NCBI GenBank assembly: GCA_003483675.1
Contig: DMYK01000318.1
Span: 5,242-10,687, forward strand
Length of the DNA: 5,446 nt
Direction: 5' to 3'
Source: Microcoleaceae cyanobacterium UBA11344
Lineage (GTDB): Bacteria; Cyanobacteriota; Cyanobacteriia; Cyanobacteriales; Microcoleaceae
In this document: piece after piece, positions 1 to 4,426 of the stretch
Layout: the number at the start of each line of letters is the position of its first letter
How positions within the stretch are numbered: position 1 is the stretch's first letter
Position numbers and translations under genes: made by a program
The notes under the pieces: model-generated
What the model was told of the DNA's origin: nothing
The model's input: only the letters and a program-made list of their open reading frames with translations
Databases searched by the model: none

Positions 1-452
1 GAGCCGCACATAAACCAATTGCCGATTTGACACTGGATTCGATCGCAATTCGGGAGATTCAAATCGGATAAGTGGGCGTAAGTCTCGGAAAATGCTGCTT
101 TCATCGTCGCAATATTGCCGCCGTGACCGTTAATAAAGAAATATTTCACAAACCCCGCTTTTGCCAGAGATGTGATATAATCCTTAATCACCAGTATCAT
201 CGTTTGGGGCCGCAGGCTAATTGTGCCGGGAAAACCGGTGTGGTGCAATGCCATTCCGACATTAATGGTGGGGGCGACTAAGGCATTTGCTGCTTCGCCG
301 ACAGCGCGGGAAATCGCTTCGGCTGCAATTGCGTCAGTCCCGATTAAGCCAGTGGGCCCGTGTTGTTCGGTGGAACCGATCGGGATAATTATGCCGCGGG
401 AACTCTCTAGATAAGTTTCTACCTCCGGCCAGGTACTCAAGTGCAGCAACAT
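1..452 (-). CDS. Creatininase-family metal-dependent amidohydrolase, C terminus beyond the window
   Basis: The minus strand is open from ATG at 452-450 to the window edge, giving 150 codons (about the N-terminal 60% of a typical 240-270 residue member). It begins MLLHLSTWPEVETYLESS. The motif GSTEQHGPTGLIGTD covers residues 26-40, with E29, H31 and D40 in the positions of the family's first metal ligands. NGHGGN at 108-113 supplies the conserved H110. LHHTGFPGTISL at 69-80 is also typical. The family binds two divalent metals and hydrolyses cyclic or linear amides; known members include creatinine amidohydrolase, the mycofactocin peptidase MftE and formamide hydrolases of flavin/deazaflavin synthesis. 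The substrate cannot be told from this fragment, and creatinine is unlikely to be the physiological one in a cyanobacterium. No clear Shine-Dalgarno sequence precedes the ATG. The start is chosen because it sits just before the conserved core. The last metal ligand lies outside the window. The gene is divergent from the response regulator. Confidence 0.9.
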   Translation of the reverse strand, partial: MLLHLSTWPEVETYLESSRGIIIPIGSTEQHGPTGLIGTDAIAAEAISRAVGEAANALVAPTINVGMALHHTGFPGTISLRPQTMILVIKDYITSLAKAGFVKYFFINGHGGNIATMKAAFSETYAHLSDLNLPNCDRIQCQIGNWFMCG

Positions 453-562
453 TATAGGTAGTTTACAGATTTTTTACTTACAAACTCGATCGTAGCCGGC
501 CCTTGCAGAAAATAGACTTTAGGCCAAACTTATTATTTTATGCTTAAACAAAGCTCTAAATT

Positions 563-570
563 GCGATCGC
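563..570. repeat. HIP1 octamer GCGATCGC (first of four)
   Basis: This is an exact copy of the highly iterated palindrome 1 of cyanobacteria. Other exact copies are at 906-913, 4250-4257 (the last codons of the phosphatase gene) and 4773-4780 (inside the dihydroorotase-like gene). Four in 5446 bases is about fifty times the chance expectation for a random octamer, and this is the main sequence evidence for a cyanobacterial source. Confidence 0.95.
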
Positions 571-588
571 CACTTTACCGTTGTATTA

Positions 589-643
589 CTTAACTTTAAT
601 AATTTAACCACTTAATTACCAAAGCTTTACCTTTTAATAACCT
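589..643 (+). promoter_or_regulatory. Candidate Pho box (SphR/PhoB operator)
   Basis: The cyanobacterial Pho box is known as direct octamers of the form YTTAAYYW separated by 3 bases. Seen here: TTTAACCA at 603-610 (8/8), AATTACCA at 614-621 (5/8), CTTTACCT at 625-632 (7/8) and AATAACCT at 636-643 (6/8), each start exactly 11 bases after the last. Two further perfect matches, CTTAACTT at 589-596 and CTTAATTA at 611-618, lie 22 bases apart in a second register. All point toward the response regulator. The array ends 8 bases before a possible -10, as expected for an activator site that replaces a -35 element. The region is A+T-rich, so some matches will be chance; the regular spacing and the phosphatase and PhoB-like genes downstream are what support the call. 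Confidence 0.5.
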
Positions 644-651
644 TTTAAGAG

Positions 652-657
652 TAAGAT
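652..657 (+). promoter_or_regulatory. Possible -10 element TAAGAT
   Basis: TAAGAT matches TATAAT at four of six positions, including the conserved TA at the start and the T at the end, and lies 8 bases after the Pho-box-like array with no good -35 hexamer. Transcription would begin near 664. Alternatives TATAGA (672-677) and TATAAC (683-688) lie farther from the array. The evidence is positional only. Confidence 0.3.
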
Positions 658-716
658 AACAACCATCTCCCTATAGATTGGGTATAACCTGGTCAATTAA
701 AAGCGGGCAATGTTTT

Positions 717-902
717 ATGAAATTAACACCAACCCCTAAAAATGACCAGGATGCTGACGCTTGGACACAAGCAGGCTGCGCTGCTCCGGCCACTGCTCTA
801 CGGCTGTATTCCTTACACGAGCAAGTAGCAAAGGTCGAGCGCATATCTGTTGGATGGACTGGCGAAGGATGTAAAGCGATAATCGAAATGGCGATCGTAT
901 AA
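717..902 (+). CDS. Doubtful small ORF, 61 residues, not recognised
   Basis: ATG at 717 opens 61 codons ending TAA at 900-902; the same frame also opens at a TTG at 678. The product begins MKLTPTPKNDQDADAW and ends KAIIEMAIV. I recognise no family, signal peptide or membrane segment. There is no Shine-Dalgarno sequence before the ATG, and the last codons are nearly a HIP1 repeat (GCGATCG at 891-897), as often seen in non-coding cyanobacterial DNA. It would be the first gene after the Pho-box-like array and would end 87 bases before the response regulator. It is most likely a chance ORF in a long leader and is listed because of that position. Confidence 0.17.
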   Translation: MKLTPTPKNDQDADAWTQAGCAAPATALRLYSLHEQVAKVERISVGWTGEGCKAIIEMAIV

Positions 903-920
903 AGTGCGATCGCGGTATGA

Positions 921-952
921 AGAGTGCCTTAGCTACTGAACAAGGCATCTCT
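921..952 (+). other. Hairpin in the leader of the response regulator
   Basis: AGAG-TGCCTT (921-930) can pair with AAGGCA-t-CTCT (942-952) across an 11-base loop, with one bulged base. It ends 37 bases before the start codon of the response regulator. No T-run follows, so it is not a typical intrinsic terminator. It might affect translation or RNA stability, or be a degenerate dispersed repeat. Confidence 0.3.
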
Positions 953-989
953 CACTAGCGACAAACAAACATCACTACCACTGATATTT

Positions 990-1730
990 ATGTCTTCTGC
1001 TGAGTTAAGCGAAAGTCCTTCAAGGCCTGCTGTTGGACAAGCAGGCCGGATATTGTTACTAGAAGGTGAAGACTTGTTGCGGGAAATGCTAGCTTTAGCC
1101 CTTAAAGAACAGGGCTATGAGGTGGTGGTTACTAGCGACGGGCGCAACGCCCTGCCTTCTTTCCCAGGTTCTTTATCGTACCACAGCGATTTTGGCTTCA
1201 ACCTGTTAATTATGGATTCAATTAACGGTTTGGATCTGTGTCGAATGTTACGACATCAGGGAAATCCCGTCCCCATACTGATTATCGGTGCGAGGGGAAG
1301 TGCAAATAATTGTGCTTTTTACTTAGAAGCCGGCTCGGATGATTATCTCACCAAGCCTTTTGGAATGCGCGAATTTATCGCTCGCTGTCGGGCACTGATG
1401 CGGCGTCAGCGCTTGGGTACGTTGCCGCAGCCGGTGATGTTGCAGTATAAAAGCATAACTCTTTATCCCGAAGAATGTCGAGTGCTGGTTCGTGGCATAG
1501 AAACGAAATTTTCTCCCAAACAATTTCGATTGCTAGAACTTTTTATGACTTATCCCCGCCGAGTTTGGTCTCGCGATCAGTTGCTGGAACGAATTTGGGG
1601 GCAAGATTTTATCGGAGACAGCAAAACAGTTGATGTTCACATCCGCTGGCTGCGCGAAAAGTTGGAAATCGAACCCAGTAAACCGGAATATATTATTACA
1701 GTGCGGGGGTTTGGCTATCGATTTGGGTGA
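990..1730 (+). CDS. PhoB/SphR-like response regulator with an atypical receiver domain
   Basis: This 246-residue protein has the OmpR/PhoB layout: receiver at about 20-138, linker, and winged-helix DNA-binding domain at about 148-246. The DNA-binding half looks complete, with FSPKQFRLLELFMTYP (174-189), the recognition-helix region DSKTVDVHIRWLREKL (210-225) and the C-terminal wing VRGFGYRFG. In my judgement it is closest to cyanobacterial SphR, the PhoB counterpart of the phosphate-starvation response. The receiver is unusual. D76 sits where the phosphoacceptor belongs and K122 (TKPF) is kept, but the acidic pair reads E25-G26 instead of Glu/Asp-Asp, the loop after D76 is about four residues short (DSINGLDLC, lacking the usual MLP), and the switch Ser/Thr is G100 (ILIIGARG). 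Phosphorylation may therefore be weak or absent. The frame is intact, so this is not an obvious pseudogene. ATG 990 has no Shine-Dalgarno sequence; the next Met (codon 33) falls inside the receiver. No histidine kinase gene is adjacent. The PhoX gene follows 267 bases downstream on the same strand. Confidence 0.88.
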   Translation: MSSAELSESPSRPAVGQAGRILLLEGEDLLREMLALALKEQGYEVVVTSDGRNALPSFPGSLSYHSDFGFNLLIMDSINGLDLCRMLRHQGNPVPILIIGARGSANNCAFYLEAGSDDYLTKPFGMREFIARCRALMRRQRLGTLPQPVMLQYKSITLYPEECRVLVRGIETKFSPKQFRLLELFMTYPRRVWSRDQLLERIWGQDFIGDSKTVDVHIRWLREKLEIEPSKPEYIITVRGFGYRFG

Positions 1731-1790
1731 AGTATAAAATTAGTGATAGGGCGCTAGGGCGTGTTTTCTTGCCTTTCCAATCAGATTCAG

Positions 1791-1820
1791 ATCCCCCTAA
1801 ATCCCCCTTAATAAGGGGGA
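1791..1820. repeat. CCCCCTTA/TAAGGGGG dispersed palindrome with direct repeat
   Basis: ATCCCCCTAA (1791-1800) and ATCCCCCTTA (1801-1810) are near-identical direct repeats. The second forms a perfect palindrome with its right flank: arms 1802-1810 and 1812-1820 around a central A at 1811 (core CCCCCTTAATAAGGGGG). From memory, this is a common intergenic element in filamentous cyanobacteria. In RNA it would make a stable hairpin 72 bases after the response-regulator stop and could attenuate read-through into the phosphatase gene, although no T-run follows. The rest of 1731-1997 shows only weak promoter-like bits (GATAAT at 1968-1973). Confidence 0.75.
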
Positions 1821-1997
1821 CTTTGAGTCTCCTCCTCGCGAGCGCTCATGATTATTTTGGGGTAGGGAAACGGCATTGCCTTGTCCAGAGTTGCTATCAT
1901 CTCTGAGTGTACCGGAATTGATATTATTCCTTCTTCCTTCTTGGTTTTACTATTTGATAAATTTGCCGATAATCCTTCATTAAACTATTGTTTACCC

Positions 1998-4271
1998 ATG
2001 ACTATCAACCGTCGCGAATTCCTGTTTTTTTTAGGTGCAAGTGCTGGTAGTGCTGCACTCAATTCTTGCCAACAGAAAGCTTTCACGCCCTTCGGAGATT
2101 CTGTGAGTCCTACTAATTTTAATAGTAAGGTGCGCACTGCGCACCCTACAAGTAACTTTAAACCCGTTCAAGGGCCAATGCCTCTGTCAGGTACCAGCAC
2201 AGTAGCGTCAACCGGACAATTAGTAGAAATTAGCACCGCGTCCCCACAGCAGCAAATCCAAGCTTACAGCACCTACGAAGTCGCAGACGACCTCATACTT
2301 CCCGAAGATTTTACCTATGATATTATAGCTGCTTGGGGAGACAAAGTAGGGGATTCTCGCTTCGGCTATAACAATGACTATCTCTCCTTTGTCGAAACCG
2401 GCAAAGAGCAAGGATTTTTGACTGTTAACTTTGAATACATTAGTGCCAAGCCTTGGATTCAAACCTATCAAAAAGTAATTGGTAAATCCCTCCCTTTTGC
2501 TCAGCTAGAAACTGCGCTACAACCCGCTGGAAAAGAGGGAATTAATGCTTTTGCCTTAGCTGACAAAGAGCCAACGAAAAAGATGGTTGGGGAGGTGACA
2601 AAAGAAGCTTTAATTGATTTAGGTATGGGAGTCATATCTATTCGCCGCAATCCTGACGGTAAGTGGGAGCGGACTAATTCAAAAGCCGATCGCCGAATTA
2701 CCGGTATTTCTGGTTTAGAAGACGGACGCTACCTGAAAGCAACCGGCCCGGCTGTAGCTGTGTTTAACAAAAAAGGTCAAGGCTATAACGACAAATTGGG
2801 TGACAAAATTATCGGCACTTTTGCTAACTGTGCGGGAGGAACAACGCCTTGGGGAACAGTTTTTAGTGCTGAAGAAAACTTCCAAGATTTAGTACCGGAA
2901 TCTGTATTTGCAGACGGTACATCTTTTGATCCAGGTCAGAAAAAATTCTATATTGATGATGAACAAATCGGAGGTTTGGGTAATGTATTCGGTTTGGCGG
3001 GGAACAAATACGGCTGGATGGTAGAACTAGATCCAGCTAATCCGAATGATTTTGGAACTAAGCATACTTGGCTGGGAAGATATCGCCACGAAGCGGTGGG
3101 AATTCGAGTTGTGGCGGGAAAATCTTTAGCATTTTATTCTGGGTGCGATCGGCGCAGCGGACATCTCTACAAATTTGTCAGCAAAAACACCGTCACAGAC
3201 CCTAAAAATAAAGCCAATTCCCAACTATTGACAGAGGGAATGCTTTATGCTGCTAAGTTTAATGCTGACGGTACGGGTAGCTGGATTGCACTCAAGGCTG
3301 ACCAGCCTGTTAATCCAGATTTGCCGAGCTTTCATGCAGGGGGAATCATTAATTTGCCTCAGCGGCCAGCGGGCGGTAGTTTCAAAGTTGAAAAAGATGC
3401 AGATGTCGTTTCTTTCAAACAGCAGTTTAAGACTTTAGGCGACCTTTATCAAGGGAATGCTAATGAAAAACAAGGTGCAATTTTAATTGATGCTCATTAT
3501 GCGGCAAATGCGGCGGGTGCTACTTGCACTGCTCGTCCAGAAGATACGGAAATTGCTCCTGACGGTTCTCTTTATATTACCTTTACTTCGGGTTCTGCAA
3601 GCGATAGTGACGGCGGGCCGGATTTGCGAATTTTCCAAGGTAAAGACGGTAAAGCTTACGAATACGGCTGGATTATGCACTTGATAGAAGATGGTAACGA
3701 ACCGTCTGCAATGAGTTTCAAGTGGAAAATGTTTGCGACGGGCGGCGAACCTGCTGAGGGTGGTTTGGGTTTTGCTAATCCAGATAATTTGTTAATCGAC
3801 AACAGCGGTAATATCTGGATGGTTAATGATATGTCTTCTGATAAACTCAATTCTGCCATTCCTCCGGGTAGAGTTGGTAAGGATGGAAAGCCGATTAGCC
3901 AATCTAATTTGCGGGGTTTGTACGGGAACAATGCGATTTGGTTTTTGCCGGCTTCTGGCCCGCAGGCGGGTGTGGCTTTCTTATTTGGAATTGGGCCGAT
4001 GGAGTGCGAGACGACGGGGCCGTTTTTTACTGAGGATGAAAAGACTTTATTTTTGTCAATTCAGCATCCGGGAGAATGGAATGGAATCCGCAAGGATCTG
4101 GCATTTGAGAATCGTCAATTTGCGATGAAAACTACTGATGGTCAGGAGTTTGTCCAAACTCGAAAAGTGCCAATTGGTTCTAATTGGCCGTCTAAAAAAG
4201 TTAATGACTCGCCTAAACCTGCGGTGGTTGCTATTCGGCGGGTGAATTTGCGATCGCTGACTTCGCCCTAG
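1998..4271 (+). CDS. phoX: PhoX-family (DUF839) alkaline phosphatase, Tat-exported
   Basis: This 757-residue protein belongs to the PhoX family, calcium- and iron-dependent phosphatases that release phosphate from organic esters outside the cytoplasm during phosphate starvation. Matching segments are NCAGGTTPWGT with C278 (the expected iron ligand) followed by SAEEN (290-294), WLGRYRHEAVGI, SGCDRRSGHLYKFVS around 383, ARPEDTE around E515, GFANPDNL at 591-598, and ETTGPFFTEDEKTLF with QHPGE around H690. The start is ATG 1998 rather than an in-frame TTG at 1881, because it places a twin-arginine signal at the N terminus: NRREFLFFLGASAGSAAL (residues 4-21). This is followed by LNSC with C24, which resembles a lipobox although Asn at -2 is unusual. 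The length fits cyanobacterial members. The linker at about 25-60 is low in complexity and contains a palindromic repeat. As I recall the family, the CD at 383-384 is more often DD, so one site may differ. Activity on phosphate esters is inferred from the family. It lies downstream of a PhoB-like regulator and is convergent with the PyrC-like gene. Confidence 0.9.
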   Translation: MTINRREFLFFLGASAGSAALNSCQQKAFTPFGDSVSPTNFNSKVRTAHPTSNFKPVQGPMPLSGTSTVASTGQLVEISTASPQQQIQAYSTYEVADDLILPEDFTYDIIAAWGDKVGDSRFGYNNDYLSFVETGKEQGFLTVNFEYISAKPWIQTYQKVIGKSLPFAQLETALQPAGKEGINAFALADKEPTKKMVGEVTKEALIDLGMGVISIRRNPDGKWERTNSKADRRITGISGLEDGRYLKATGPAVAVFNKKGQGYNDKLGDKIIGTFANCAGGTTPWGTVFSAEENFQDLVPESVFADGTSFDPGQKKFYIDDEQIGGLGNVFGLAGNKYGWMVELDPANPNDFGTKHTWLGRYRHEAVGIRVVAGKSLAFYSGCDRRSGHLYKFVSKNTVTDPKNKANSQLLTEGMLYAAKFNADGTGSWIALKADQPVNPDLPSFHAGGIINLPQRPAGGSFKVEKDADVVSFKQQFKTLGDLYQGNANEKQGAILIDAHYAANAAGATCTARPEDTEIAPDGSLYITFTSGSASDSDGGPDLRIFQGKDGKAYEYGWIMHLIEDGNEPSAMSFKWKMFATGGEPAEGGLGFANPDNLLIDNSGNIWMVNDMSSDKLNSAIPPGRVGKDGKPISQSNLRGLYGNNAIWFLPASGPQAGVAFLFGIGPMECETTGPFFTEDEKTLFLSIQHPGEWNGIRKDLAFENRQFAMKTTDGQEFVQTRKVPIGSNWPSKKVNDSPKPAVVAIRRVNLRSLTSP
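2125..2149. repeat. GGTGCGCA palindrome inserted in frame in phoX
   Basis: GGTGCGCACTGCGCACC at 2129-2145 is a perfect 17-base palindrome. Flanking GTA (2125-2127) and TAC (2147-2149) extend it to 25 bases with one mismatched pair. It encodes KVRTAHPT (residues 44-51), in the linker between the export signal and the catalytic domain of the phosphatase. From memory, similar GTAGGGTGCGCA-type elements occur in many copies in filamentous cyanobacterial genomes, usually between genes. I infer that this copy inserted without breaking the frame, where the protein tolerates extra residues. Confidence 0.75.
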
Positions 4272-4317
4272 CCGAAGGAGTCTGGAATCAGGAAGAAGTC
4301 GATGGGAAAATGCCATC
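4259..4317. other. Two small hairpins at the end of phoX
   Basis: GACTTCG (4259-4265) can pair with CGAAG-ga-GTC (4273-4282), with the phosphatase stop codon in the loop. GATGG (4301-4305) can pair with CCATC (4313-4317) across a 7-base loop. Neither has a T-run. They may help end or protect the phoX transcript. The first lies directly after a HIP1 site, and the last codons of phoX (RSLTSP) are made from this repeat-like DNA. Confidence 0.4.
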
Positions 4318-4328
4318 CAAGTAGGGGA

Positions 4329-4386
4329 GGGTGAAGCGGGCAGAACACAGGTTTTCTCCATGCTTTCTCGCCCAAATGCTTCACCC
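4329..4386. terminator. Long inverted repeat between convergent genes, possible bidirectional terminator
   Basis: GGGTGAAGC (4329-4337) is perfectly complementary to GCTTCACCC (4378-4386). Inside it, GGGC (4338-4341) can pair with GCCC (4370-4373), leaving AAAT bulged on the right arm. A short run TAAAAAA follows on the plus strand (4395-4401). The position between two convergent genes fits transcription termination in one or both directions, but the 28-base apical loop is larger than in a standard intrinsic terminator, so it could instead be a dispersed repeat. Confidence 0.4.
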
Positions 4387-4426
4387 CGGAATCTGTAAAA
4401 AAGCGTGAGCTTATTTGTTGAAATTG

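Larger units (their letters stand above)
453..989. other. Divergent intergenic region between creatininase-family and response-regulator genes
   Basis: This 537-base stretch separates two divergent genes. The part nearest the creatininase gene (453-560) shows no clear promoter. Position 563-570 is a HIP1 site. Positions 589-660 are strongly A+T-rich and hold the Pho-box-like array and a possible -10. The remainder (about 660-989) has one doubtful small ORF at 717-902, a second HIP1 site at 906-913 and a hairpin at 921-952. I see no tRNA, rRNA or recognised riboswitch. If transcription starts just after the -10 at 652-657, the response regulator would have a leader of roughly 325 nucleotides, which is long and could hold a small gene or RNA-level control. 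Confidence 0.8.

Noticed and set aside
736..948. Minus-strand 70-codon ORF in the divergent intergenic region
   Set aside because: It has no recognisable family and runs opposite to the likely transcription from the Pho-box-like array; it looks like chance.
1062..1365. Frameshift or pseudogene explanation for the odd receiver
   Set aside because: The frame is continuous, flanking receiver blocks align well on both sides, and the apparent deletion is a multiple of three, so it looks like in-frame divergence.
1835..1847. Overlapping palindromes CTCGCGAG and GAGCGCTC
   Set aside because: They are short and G+C-rich with no spacing or context that suggests a binding site.
1979..1996. Possible Pho box directly before phoX (ATTAAACT and TGTTTACC)
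   Set aside because: The units are 10 rather than 11 bases apart, match the consensus poorly, and lie against the start codon, leaving no room for a promoter.
1881..1997. In-frame TTG start giving 39 extra residues on the phosphatase
   Set aside because: It would bury the twin-arginine signal in the interior of the protein. ATG 1998 places the signal at the N terminus as expected for an exported PhoX.
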